Assembly (NCBI GenBank): GCA_037693485.1
Contig: CM075344.1
Coordinates: 76,007,501-76,071,500, forward strand
Length of the DNA: 64,000 nucleotides
From: Kitagawia praeruptora
Taxonomy: Eukaryota > Streptophyta > Magnoliopsida > Apiales > Apiaceae
Reading direction: 5' to 3'
Shown: positions 20,443 to 33,000 of the stretch, piece after piece
Numbering within the stretch: position 1 is the stretch's first letter
How the letters are laid out: every line of letters starts with the position of its first letter
Position numbers and translations under genes: made by a program
The notes under the pieces: generated by a model
What the model saw: only the letters and a program-made list of their open reading frames with translations
Told to the model about the DNA's origin: nothing
The model's database searches: none

Positions 20443-20834
20443 TTTGAAACGTAAATAATCTTCATTAATTCAAGGAATCACTCAGAATGGTCTCCACCAA
20501 ATGTGTAGGAGGAGTTGAAAATACAATAGAGCAAAATAACGAACAGGGTATCCTAGCAATGCTATGTGCTACCCTATTGGCTTGCTTTCTAATATGACTA
20601 ACATGGACTGCAGATAACCTTCGCATCAATCTCTTGCACTGATCAGCTATATGTCCCAGTTCCAACAAATTCTCACATCTTCCATTTATCGCCCTTACTG
20701 TAAGCATCGAATCTGTTTCAAGCAACACTCTTCGACCTGGATATTTCATAACCCATGAAAGAGCTTCCTCACCCCTATGCATTCAGCTTCAACCACTGTT
20801 GATGGACATGGGAGTGAAATGCACTTACCCCTGA
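20443..20834 (-). mobile_element. 5'-truncated LINE fragment nested in MULE-like element 3
   Basis: Flanked by a possible 9-bp target duplication AGCGTTTTT (20434-20442 and 20835-20843). The A-rich end on the - strand lies at 20443-20446, as expected for the 3' tail of a LINE. It contains the RNase H-like frame at 20465-20782. Alternatively this piece was captured by the element rather than inserted. Confidence 0.55.
20465..20782 (-). pseudogene. RNase H-like domain fragment (LINE type)
   Basis: A 105-codon frame resembles the C-terminal RNase H-like domain of plant non-LTR retrotransposon proteins: E-E-A-L-S-W-V, then L-L-E-T-D-S-M-L-T-V-R-A-I-N with the conserved Asp, and N-R-V-A-H-S-I-A-R near the end. 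The reverse transcriptase that should precede it is missing, so it is a 5'-truncated remnant. A host RNase H-like gene fragment is a less likely alternative. Confidence 0.65.
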
Positions 20835-21129
20835 AGCGTTTTTATTTTTTATGTTTTTCTTCTTCTTAACGCTGAAGCGTGTAGCGTTAGAAGGGGCTGA
20901 TTTTTTTTTTATTTTATTGCTTGAAAACGCAAGTTTAGCCTTTGTTTTTAAAAGTGAACCCCTGTTTATGTGGCGTTTAATGTGTTTTTTTATTCAAGAC
21001 GCTAATTCAAGTTGAGTTTGCAGTACTAGTAACTTCTAAAACGCTAAAATAAGTTGAGTTAAAGTACAAAACGCCACTTCATGTGGTATTTTTTTTCTTT
21101 TTTGCCTTTTTCTCCTAAATATATACGTT

Positions 21130-21830
21130 TTATTCGTTTTTTTGAATATTTCTAAAACCCAAAATGGAAACGTTGAACCCCAAAAATTAATTGTTAAACC
21201 ACTTAATTTATTTAAATTGTATTTTAAATATTTAAAAATTTTAATTTTAAAAATTGAATTCAGAGGCCTGATTTTTAAACACTAACGCGTTTAAAAATCA
21301 GGATAAGTTAGGGTTTAGGGTCCCAAACCCTAAACCCTAAGTTCTTATACGGTTTATTCGTCGTTCTGAATATTTCTAAAACCCAAAATGAAAACGTTGA
21401 ATCCTTAAAGTTAATTGTTGAACCCCTAAATTTAATTAAAAATTGTATTTTTTAAACTTAAATTTTTTACTTAAAATATTGAATCCGGCGGCCTGATTTT
21501 TAAACGCTAACGCGTTTAAAAATCAGGATAAGTTAGGGTTTAGGGTTGTAAACAACCCTAAATTCTAAACCCTAAACCCAAAGTTCGTATACGGTTTATT
21601 CATCATTCCAAATATTTCTAAACCCAAATTGGAATTGTTGAACCCTAAAGGTTAACCGTTGAAACCCCGAGGGAATACAACTAAAATATAAAATTTTTAA
21701 TTTTAATTATAAATTTTAAAATTTTAATTGAATATTTCTAAAACCCTAAATGAAAATATTGAACCCTAAAAGTTAATTATTGAATCCCTGAAAGAATAAA
21801 AAAAGAAAAGAAAAAAGCTAAAAAAACCAA
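21130..21830. repeat. Tandem array with interstitial telomere-like motifs
   Basis: Four degenerate units each contain (G)AATATTTCTAAAACCC, a (G)TTGAA(C/T)CC box and TTAATTGTTGAACC-like text (near 21145, 21367, 21607 and 21725). Between units 1-2 and 2-3 lie TTTAGGG/CCCTAAA runs (about 21310-21342 and 21534-21583) arranged as short inverted pairs. It lies inside MULE-like element 3. Confidence 0.65.
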
Positions 21831-22105
21831 AAACCTAACATAGTGTGGCGTTTACTCCCATAAACAAAACATTAAGTCACGTTCCCCCAACGCTAGACTA
21901 TATAGCATTCTTATATTAAAAAAAAATAATATGAACGACGTTAAACGCATTAGCGTTTGTAAAAAAAGAAAAGAAATAAGCAAACAATGTTTGTTTTGGA
22001 GTGATATTTGGGGTCCAAGTTTTTTAACTGTGATATTTGAGACCATTAGCTTCAAATTGTGATATTTGGGGGCTTTTATTCCTTTTTACACTCCGCCAAA
22101 CGATG

Positions 22106-23994
22106 CTTACGTCCTGCTCCCGAGTTTTTTTAGGGAGGAAAGTAAATGAATGTAAGTGAAAGTAAGTGAAATGGATTGTAATGAGTTTCATTCACTTGCT
22201 CCCAAGTTCAAAAATTAAAGAATGAAATTACTTTCATTCGCGTGCTCCCGAGTTGGAAGGAAAGCATCTAATTTGTTTTTAAATTACAATCTTATCCTTT
22301 TATCTAGAAGTTACATTTTAAGCAATAAGGGTATATTTGTCACATCAACTCTTTTTTTATTTATCATAACCACTTGCTTTCCTTTTCATCCCACATTTGG
22401 GATGAAAGTTTTGGAAGGAAAGTAGAAAGAAGTTTCATCCCATTTCACTTGCTTTCCTCTCTAAAAAAACTTGGGAGCACAAATATGAATGCAATTGATA
22501 CTACTTAGAGCAACTCCAAGAGTATCCTAGCATATCCCTTATAAATATAATAAATAATTAGACTCCTAAGGATTTAGGATACGTGGAAATGGAGGGAAAC
22601 TATAGTTTATTCATGAAAAATAGTATAAGGAACGGTACCATCTATGTTATAAATAAGGAAGAATATGAGTACCTTAAATTTTTAAGGACCAACAAAGAGG
22701 CTGTTGGAGTGACTTTTTTTTGTCAAAATCCCTATATTTTCATCTAGGAGATCATTTAGGCCTTGTTTGGTTTGATGTAACTCAACGTAGTAACTCATAG
22801 TTCCTTGTAACTCACATGAGTTACAGCGTTTGGTTACATGATTTTAAATTTTATCCAAGGAATTAATAGTTCCCAGGTCTTTCTACTTCCTGCAAAACAC
22901 TGTAACCTAGTTACCTACCTCTATGGTGGTCACCGTGAGTTACAGAGTTGTTTCTATTTAATTTTATTTTATCAATATATTATAAAAATATTATTATTGT
23001 TATTTTTTGTAATTTTTTTAATACTATATTAAATTATATTTTTACATTAAATAATAATGAAAATAACTAGTAACATTTATTTATTTGTAATAATAATTGG
23101 TGAATGTGTTGATATGCATTTCATTGATTTTTTTATAAATTTAGTTTTACTTTAATTGTTGATGAAATTTTACATTTTTGTAATATTTAAAAATTTTTAT
23201 GATATAAAATTTTGAATTTTTTTTGCTTCTTAATTCTTTTTTACAACTATAGGATTGCATCAACATTTTTTGTGCATAATAATATGATGAAAATTTACTC
23301 CATATAATGAAAATTGAAAAATAAAAATACATATTAAAATATTAAAATGTAAATAAATATATTAGATATTAATTGGTGTTAAAATTCTTTCTATCTCTTA
23401 TAAGTTTATATGAAATGCATAAATTGAATTCTTTACTAAAATATTAATTTATACTTACCATTGCTCAAAATATTAATTATTATTCAGTTTTAATTTGTAT
23501 ATATATTAATTTTAACCTTCACATTATTTATTATATTTTAAATCAGTTATTTTTTATTTAAGCTTTATTCGTATTATAATATTATATATATATATATATA
23601 ATTCAATTCTATTTCAAATTTATAATTTAATCATATTTAATTAATTTAAATTTAAAATTTAATAGTAATGAAAATATAAGTATTAGTTTTAATTTAAAAT
23701 TTTATAATGTTATTTTAATTTAAATATGACTTCTACTTGTATACACACATGAGTAACCACAAATGAGTAACCAAACACCGATTTTAATATTCCTAGGAAC
23801 TCCACATTGTATCTTAGTTTCAAGGACTTTCAAATTACAGATTTCAAAAAAAAAAAAAAAAAAAGACTTTCAAATTACGTATGTAAACTATAAAATCAGC
23901 AAAACAAACGAGGCTTTAAGTACTCTCTTGGAGTTGCTCTTACGTTCCTTTTCATTTGCTTTCCTCTCTATTTAACTCGGGAGCGGGGCGTTAG
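22106..23994. mobile_element. GCTCCCGAG-type MITE, split by a nested element
   Basis: Outer inverted ends are CTTACGTCCTGCTCCCGAG on the left and, read inward from the right, CTAACGCCCCGCTCCCGAG. A related inner end lies at about 22450-22486 and an extra internal end near 22243, so the structure is layered. A Tourist-like element (22508-23939) separates the last 55 bp from the rest. A relative is at 47857-48023. The right border is about 40 bp before the PAE-B start codon. Confidence 0.6.
22508..23939. mobile_element. Tourist-like (PIF/Harbinger) element with TTA duplications
   Basis: The ends are GAGCAACTCCAAGAG and its inverse CTCTTGGAGTTGCTC, flanked by TTA (22505-22507 and 23940-23942). 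A second pair of inverted ends inside (TTAGGCCTTGTTTGGTTTG near 22752 and its degenerate inverse near 23917) plus GTAACTC/GAGTAAC words suggest another element nested within. The interior is extremely AT-rich, without genes. A poly-A run is at about 23848-23865. Confidence 0.65.
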
Positions 23995-24033
23995 ATTGAA
24001 ACCTCTTATCTAACCCACTGATCAAACAATCCA

Positions 24034-27000
24034 ATGACGTTGCACCTCCAAAGTATCTTAACCAACCACCGGAGACTATGGTGTCGTAAATTTAATTGGG
24101 TCGTCGCTGCCGCTGTATCTGCAATCTTCTTGTTGGGCTTCTCACTCTTCTTCACTTCACCAAACAAAATAACCCATTTCACACTACTTTCAGACATGGT
24201 CCCACTCACTTTGATTGCCAATGCTAAAAAAACTGGCGCCTGTAATATTAATCCTCCATTTTCTAGCCTTTTATTATTTGTCTATTTTTATGTATGTATG
24301 TATGTATGTATGTATGTGTTGCTGACTAGTAGTTTGATTGTGTAATTTGCAGTTTGTTTAGATGGTAGTTTACCTGGATATCATTTTCAGAAAGGTTTTG
24401 GATCTGGCTCTCGCAATTGGCTTCTTCATATCGAGGTCTCTTACCTGCTATTTTGCCCCTTTATTATTGTTGTTCTGTAAATACACCAAGTGATCAGTTT
24501 TTTTATATTGCTCTGTTTTTATTACTGTAGTTCGAGTACCCAAATGTTGTTTGGACTTTCTTTATGAACTTCAAATTTGAAGTATGGCATTTATGTTATT
24601 AAGGAATGTAATCGTTTTTTCTAGATGGATAGGGCATGCTTGTTATATTGTACTCCCTCCGTTCCTAAATGTTTTTCCTGTTTGCTTTATCACGTTTGCC
24701 AACGCACACTTTTGATCGTTAATATTTTCAATTTCTTGTTACTATCAAATATAAAAACTTCACTGTATTAAAGTACTCACAAATACGAATCAAACAAGAT
24801 CACTCATGAATATATTTTATCTTATAAATTATGCATAAATTAGTAGTCAAACGCTTACAATGAACAGGAACAAAAGTCAAAACAAGAAGTTTCAATTGAA
24901 ACAGAGGGAGTAGATGTGAATCTTAACTTCGACCATGTTAAAATCCTGATTTTGTAACTTTAACTTAAATTTGACACGTTAGTTTTATTATAAAAAGTAA
25001 AAAGGAGGTACTTATTTCAATGCCTAATTTTAAACTTGTACTTTGACTTGATGAAATATATTATTACACTCACCACCATAAATACCACATATAACTTCTT
25101 GTATTTGCCAATTTCTTTCGGATTCTATAACTTGTAAATGCTTTATTAGTTGAAGTATGTAAAAGATAATAACTTACATGGATAATTTCTTTTAGTTGTA
25201 CAAGTCAATAAATTGACAATAAATTTTTTTTTTTAAAACCGAACGGACTGTATGCTTGTTGTTTCATTGTTCTGGTTCACCACACACACCTGTGCCCTGC
25301 CTCATATGGCGTTTTGTATTTATGCACTAGTATGTTACTGCATGTCTCCGAGTAAGCTTTACCATTACATATGCTTAAAAAATAACTTGTTATATTCTGT
25401 GACCTTTAATTATAAGTCGAATTTGTCATTTGAAAAGAGGTTGCAATTTCTGTTCATTCATTCATAGATGGGATCAAAATCAACACATATGTAGTGTAGT
25501 CTTAAATAACTACGTGAAGGGCAAAGATATCGTTGCATTACTGATATCCATATGTGGCTCTAAAGACAATACAGTTATATGATTTCTAGACTGTCATTTC
25601 CATTTGGAAGCCTTAAGTGCATACAAGTCAAACAGACTCTTCATTCATAACAAGCTCTACTATGAAACATTATAACTGTGTAAACAAGTGAAAGAGATCG
25701 TTTTCTTTGTTATATCACGTGGGGGTATTTATTCTCAGGAACAATTTTAGTAACTGATTTATTTTCTATTATTACCTGTTCCCATCTACTTCTTTATTTT
25801 TGTTCTACTCCGACAAGCTAATTTTTGGGATTGTATGAAATACTTTCCATTTCTGCGAAATCAACTATCAAATTCATATATCATTTTCTTGGCATTCAGC
25901 TCTGTTAAGTAACCAGTCGCTCTAAAGTTAGAGCAAGGCACAACTGGATCTTTATAATATATTATAACACTCCCCCTCACTCGAAAGCCCATTTCTGGGT
26001 CGAGTGGATAATGGGCGCCCATCTTTGGGGACAATAGTTTGCCTTCGTGTCCATAATAAATTATGAGAATATTGGGGATCGTAGAGAGTCGAATCTGAGA
26101 CCTCCGCGTGCGTGAGCTCTGATACCATATTAAGTAACCTGCCCATCTAAAATCATAAAGGCCCTGTTTGGCAATTAGCTGATAGCTGTTAGCTGATAGC
26201 GGATTGAATTAGCTGTTTTGACTAGCGGATTGAATTAGCTGTTTTGACTAGCGGATTGAAATTAGCTGTTTTGAATAAAAGTGTTTGGTAAATAGCTTTT
26301 TGAATAACTTTTTGTGACACATAGCAAACCTCTAATTGAAAAAGCTCCTAAAATGAGCTTTTTCAAAATTAGCTTTTTGATCCCAAACCTCTAACTCAAA
26401 CCTCTAACAACCAAACACTCACATTAGAGGTTTCATTTGGTCAAACCTCTAATCTACCCCCAAACCTCTAATTTTATCCCAAACCTCTAACTTCCAAACA
26501 CCCCCAAAGTGTTAGTAGAAGGTCCAACTGGATCTTTATATTATATTTTAACACTACCTCTCACTCGAAAACCCATTTATGGGTCGAAGAGTGGGTCACG
26601 GCTGCCCATCTTTGGGGCATAATTTGCCTTTCGTGTGCATAATAAATCATGAGAATACTGGGGGTGGCAGGGAGTCGAACCTAGTCTCCTGCCAACCAGA
26701 GCTCTGATGCCATTTTAAGTAACGAGTCGCTTTAAAACCTTAAGGTGTTAGACGAAGACCCAATTGGATCTTTATAATATATTCTAACAAGCTCCTTATA
26801 TGTTCTGTATATAAAGATGGCGTAGTAGTAGCTGAACATTCATCAGTTGTCCTCACTCCTCTATGTAGGGTGGAGGTTGGTGCAATTCAAAAGCGTCATG
26901 TTCTTATCGTACGACAACTGCTCTTGGTTCTTCAAAGTACATGGATCATGAAGTCAAATTTGCTGGAATTTTGAGCTCTCACCCATCTGAAAATCCTGGT

Positions 27001-30000
27001 AAATATAGCTTTATACTTGGCACCACTTTAGATAGAAAACTGAATGCCATTAATGTCACAACAGCCTAGATATAGATGTGCCTATGCTTGATTATATAAT
27101 TCTATATATGAACCAAATCCAGAACAATTTATTTCTTATACATGTATTATCATGATTTAATAAAGTACACACTAGGATATTAGTATCAATAAATATTAGA
27201 TTCACATTGGTTTGCAATTGGGTGGGTGGACTTTAAGTCTCTTATATCTGTAGCTCAACTTACATGCTGAACTGTGAAAAACGTAGCTCCTATGGTCATC
27301 AATTTCAGCAGACTGAGTTATGGAAGAGACGGTTTAATTCATCTTCTTCATTAACTTACATTCCCATCCCAGTAAGAGCATAGTAAAAACCTCACATGTC
27401 CACAACTCTGAAAAACATCGGAATTCTTAACAGGAAATCCTTTCAAAAGGAATTTCTGTTTGTTTTTGTGAAATTGCTTACCGTCATCTGCAACACTGAA
27501 ACTGTTTCCTCTAATAAGTACTTCTGGCAACTTAAAACCATTATACATTTGAACAGATTTTGTAATTCTCTCCTGTATGTTTTTTACTTGAAAAAAAGAC
27601 AGGTCTTTGAAGACGTCTAGACAAATATTTTGGGAGTTCCCACTTTAAGCGGAGGATAACCGGAGAAACAAATAAATTATAAAGATAATCTAGACAGGAG
27701 CTCAATGCCCTGCACATTCTATACTTTGTACTCCCAACTAAGCTCTAAGACTAAGAAGGAAATAGTCCATACTCGATACTCTATACTCCCAACTAAGCTC
27801 CCCCTCAAAACCTTTATATTTGTATACACTGAATCGGAAGAATTACTAGAGTTTTAAAAAGCCTTCTATTCTTATCAAACCAAATAAACCCAAAAAGTTG
27901 CTAAAATTGTGCTCTTCTACAACTGAGACACCCGCTAACCTCCTGGTCTAGCGACAAAGGAAGAAAGGAGAACATAAAGATGACATACACCATAAAACAG
28001 TAAATTGTGCAGACACTCTGGACCATTAATCTCCGAGCCCCCATCCAGCTACCATCGAGAACATCTTTCCTGGCATTGGCGTCTCTCCATTGCCCTTTTA
28101 TTATTATGGCATACAGGCATAGGGTCGTCACTTTGAGTAGGCTTAGGATTTTAGTACTTCAATTTTTATTTTTTTTGGGTATAAATAGTTCACAGAGCTT
28201 TTAAAATCGGGGCTTCGATAGTGTTGCATACGTATTCATGCAAAAAATAGCCTACAATCATGTTATGAACTTGAACCTTTTAACACTAAACACTAGCACT
28301 CTAGTTATGAGAATGAAGTAATCAATTGATAAGAAAAAAACAGATTAGATTGGTAAATGAGGGTTTTCAATTAACCTCAACTCCCCAAAATTGTGTTTAC
28401 AAAAATAATATTCTCGATGCTCCTCTCCTCTCATACCTCATTCATTTCTAATATTGTTGTTGGATGTAATTACTATTATTTCCCTGGACGACGTCGTTTA
28501 TAACTTATCAAATCTGGGGGCTTAAGAGATATATTTGACTTCATTGCATTACGTCCATTACCTCATGCTCAAAGTTTCACCTTCCTCAAGGTGGAAGTGT
28601 GTAAACTGTTCTTGGATCACCTCATAATCTTCCCAAGTCGCCTCAAATTTTTGTAAATTATTCCACTTAAGCAATACCTCCATTTGAATGATCTGGCCTT
28701 TAGGTTGATTGTGAATGTTCAGCAATTGTTCTAGTTCCATCATTTATTACAGGTCCTGAGTACAAGTAGTAGGCAACATCGGTGAGCTTTCTGTTGGCAA
28801 GTCGAGCTTGTATGCTAATTCCCCTATTTTGGCCAACAGAATGAACGATTGAAAAGTGAGCTTGTACGGGCAACAAGTTTCTTAATTGGGCATTTTGCCA
28901 ATGTTTTGACGATACGGTTGAAGTTTAATATAGGAATCCTTAGAGTTGTTTTATAATATTCAACTGTATTCGATGAATAATATTACAATTGTTTATTATA
29001 GAACTCCTAAAACTTAACCACCAAGTAAAATCTTCCTAATAAAGGAAACAAATCCTTTTCTTATTCTCGACCATATCTTGAATATTCCACTATATATATA
29101 ATTTAACTATATAATATATTACAATACAATCTGTTTCTAACTAAAAATATAAAATAAATACAAACTAATGTTCTAATTCTTCGTTTGTCGAGTTTTATAA
29201 AATCTAAGAATCAACGAACAAAGAGATGGTGCCTAGCTTCGCCTTTACGCCAGGACAAGTATGACCAACTCCCAGATTTTGAAATTGTGTTTACAGAATC
29301 AATATTCCCGATACTCCTAATATTATTATCAGATGTATTTACTGTTGTGCTCCTGGACAACATTTTTTATAAATTATGAGAGCTGGAGCCTTAACTTTAA
29401 TTTGACTTCATTGCAAATAAATACCCGGATTGTACTCTCGGTCATTAATTCCATTGGCTAAAACCTAAAAAGTCACCTTTTGTCGTTTAAAATACAATTT
29501 GAGCCTCTGATAAATATCTTGAAATGCATCCACATATTTGCAAACTGGCATGAACTTGAGCTCACCAAGATGCGTGAATCTCTCTATCTTGTTAAGTAGA
29601 CTTGTACAATTATTACTGAAAAATGAATTCAATTTAGTATGCCAGTTACTTCTTATAAGACTAAATGCTATTCTGATTAAAGAATAGGGAACTATTACTG
29701 CATAATGATTAATCATAATGTGCAGGTGGTCACACTTTCTTATTTCAAAATAAGGAGATCCCCTGTTAGGTTTTGATACACTTCACTTCTTGTTTGGCCA
29801 TCTTTACCTATCAGATTACTTACTGAGGTGTAATTTTCCTATTAAGTTTCCCAGTTAGGTACCTTTTAAAGGTTTGAGGATCTGTATTGACTACATTAAT
29901 GTATTAGTGTACAGCTATAAAATTATTGATAGAATACACGTTACCTTGCTTGATTTAAATCATTTAGGAGGCCTTTCATACAAAACAAATATTATACTCC

Positions 30001-33000
30001 AGATCTTTTTAGGTTCTGCCAGGCCAGAGTTGCTCTCCAGTCCATCTGTTAAAATCTTGATTATTTAATTGGATGACACATAGAAATATCTTTGTAATGG
30101 CAGATTATACATCCTTCCTTCGTGTACTGTTGTGAATTCTCTTTCTTTTGCAAAAGATTCGTGGCTCAAATCCTTTTCCCCGAAGTCTAGTGTTCTCGTT
30201 ATCTCGTGTATATTTCATTTCATTCTTGGTCTCAGGAGGATAAATACTTTTTTGCCTTTTTCAGATTTCTTTAGCTGGAACAAAGTCAAGATACGTTATT
30301 GTGATGGTGCATCTTTTGCTGGCCGCCTTGAGAATGAGATTAATGTGGGTATATGTAGTTTGGAAAACATTTTACCTGTTATCATAATGAAGTGGAAACC
30401 CCAATTTTAAAGTTAAGTAACAATTATTCTCTCTTTGTGAGTATGCAACTTATGAATTTTTGCTGTCAATAATGCTACAGAATGGTACGAAACTCTTCTT
30501 CCGCGGTCAACTAATCTGGGAAGCAGTCAAAGATGAACTCCTTTCACTAGGACTGTCGAATGCTAGACAGGTAACTGAATTAGCATGTAATTATTTTTAA
30601 ATGTCTCTGGACCATCCCATGTCATGGCGATTACTCTATAACCAACTACTAAATCATTTTTGTCAAACTCATTCTTCTGATTTACTTATCAAATTGCAAT
30701 ATATCATGTTAGTTCTGTATTTCAAATCGTTTATTTGCATCAAGTTGATGTGATCCTTTATCTAACATTATCTTAAATATTCTTTTTTTAAAAGGAAATT
30801 GTCCGGAAATGAATTTAGATATGATTTCATTTCTTAGTTTTGTCATGTATATAACAAATTATTTGTCCATCATAAGCGCTACCTGCTCAACCACGAAAAT
30901 GATTTTGGCATTTTGCTGATGACTTGGCAGGCTCTCCTTTCAGGGTGCTCAGCTGGAGGGTTAGCAACTCTCATTCATTGTGATGATTTTCGTGATGTCT
31001 TGCCCAAGGATGCCAAAGTCAAGTGTCTTTCTGATGCAGGTTTTTTCCTCAATGAGTATGTTTTTTGGCGCATGCACACACACATATATGTTGTATTATA
31101 CCATTGAAGTTGATCTTATGCTCTTAACCTTTTCTTTCTATGAGCTTGTAACATATGTATTAGATAACACATTGAATTTCAGTAATTTTATGTGTATAGT
31201 ACTACAGCGGCGCTGGAGAAATACACAGTTCTCTTGCATATATGCTCTATAAAGTGGTCTAGTATGTAGTATTAGTGTCTAGTGATATTATCAATTATTT
31301 GGTAGTGAACGTAAAGATTTAATCCTGCTGCCTAGCAACAGACCTAGAGGTGTGTAAGGAGAGAGGAAGGTAAGGAGCTGGATGAAAACAAAAGTAGGAG
31401 TGCCCTGCACAAGGGTATAATTGACAGGCGGAAAGAATTATAAAGCTATTCAGAAGAATGCAGAAAGAAAATCATAAATAGTTTTCCAGTAGAATTCAGT
31501 TTTCTTATTATACGGAACTTTGAACTGGAACCTTTTTTATGGATCCTTTATATATTTACTGGTGTCGAACTGTAACCATTCTTTGCAACATGTTTAATGG
31601 TGTGCTAAAGACGGGGCATTTACCTTTATCACATATCTTCAAGCTGTAACAACTTGTATGCATGTTTATGTAAAATATGATTTTTTTTTAAATTTATTTC
31701 AGAAAGGATGTTGCTGGAAATGACACCATTCAGTCATTTTATCATGATGTTGTCCAACTTCAGGTTGGGTCTCAACAATTACGTCCTATTTTACTTTTTT
31801 ATTTCTTATTTTATGTCTTCCTATATTCGACTTTTAGAGGATTGATTAATGAATTTATGACGAAAGGACTCTTATCTATTGGAAACTCGATATAGTATTG
31901 CAAAGTCATTAGCATAACAACGATTAGTTCATAAATAAATCCGTTAAAATCCCATGACAACGATTAGTTCATAATCGAACCGTTCGTCATCATGGGATCG
32001 AGTGAAAACATGATAATAAAACAAGGATTGAATAATAAACTAGAGTAATAGAGTAAGAAAACAAATCCCAAAAACATCCAAGAGTTTCGCCTTAATAGAA
32101 GAATACAAAAGAAAAGTAGATCTCAGAACTCCGTTGATTGTTACGATCTTCGGAATCCTTCTTCGAATACGGTTTTCCGTCTGTCGGCTCTCTCTATGTG
32201 TTATGTGAAGTGTTGGTATCAATTACAAGGGGTAGGATATGTTTATATAGGCCCTAGAATACTTAACCAACAAGAAAAGTCCAAAAAATACAATAAAATT
32301 CGAAGTAGGATAGAAATCAGCAAAATTCCAGGATTGCCCAAAGCAATCTGTGCCAGAATCAAGGCAAACTGCGCCCGGACATGTCCTCCAACGCAATCTG
32401 CGCCCAGTCAAGGCAATCTGTGCCAGAACATTCTGCCGAATTTGATTTCTTGCTTTATTTTCTTCGTTCTTGCTCCGTTTTCTTCCATCCCTTTTGCACT
32501 AGCTTTTCGTTCTCAATCATTTGACTTCTGAAACTCCCTAGTAGCATAGACACATACTCCTTGCTTTATTCCAAGCTAAAAATCTACTCCAAGAACAATA
32601 AAAACCTCCAACCCTAGCCAATAATTGCAATCCTGCGCAACTACACAAAACACATCAAAAGTACAACAAACTTGAGGTCAAGTGAATCAATTGAAGCCGA
32701 TATGGAACGCTCCAAGTGGATATGAAAACCACTTATCACACACCCAAACTTAAACCGATGCTTGTCCTCAAGCATAAACAACTAGACACCAACTAATTAG
32801 TACCACTTCCATAGGTGATCACGGTTGCATTTAGCATATGCAACAAGCCCTTTAAACCCCTAGGCAGCCCTAGTGGATGAGTAAGGTCTCGTGAGGGCCT
32901 ATAGCGAATGTACCCACAAAATTCTTCGAACTAAACAATGCAAAAACAATGCAATGCATGAATGCAACTAATATGAAAATGCAATGATCCCCTCGAACTA

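Larger units (their letters stand above)
20334..22081. mobile_element. MULE-like element 3
   Basis: Flanked by the 9-bp direct repeat CTTTTTACA (20325-20333 and 22082-22090). The left end is GGGTGTTGGCCCTATCTATC; the right end read inward is GAATAAAAGCCCCCAAATATC. Subterminal boxes GG(C/T)C(T/C)CAAATATCAC occur two or three times at each end, and the two ends match as inverted repeats over about 70-90 bp. Interior CGC words (AACGCTA, GGCGTTTA, AAGCGT) recur throughout. It contains a nested LINE fragment and a tandem array. No transposase seen. Confidence 0.7.

Noticed and set aside
21310..21583. True telomere or chromosome end
   Set aside because: CCCTAAA runs are short, paired in opposite orientations and embedded in a transposon-like element with sequence continuing on both sides.
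26116..26127. GCTCTGATACCA looking like part of a tRNA gene
   Set aside because: It is the reverse complement of the tRNA-Met primer-binding site beside a TRIM LTR; no cloverleaf can be drawn around it. The same holds at 17845-17856.
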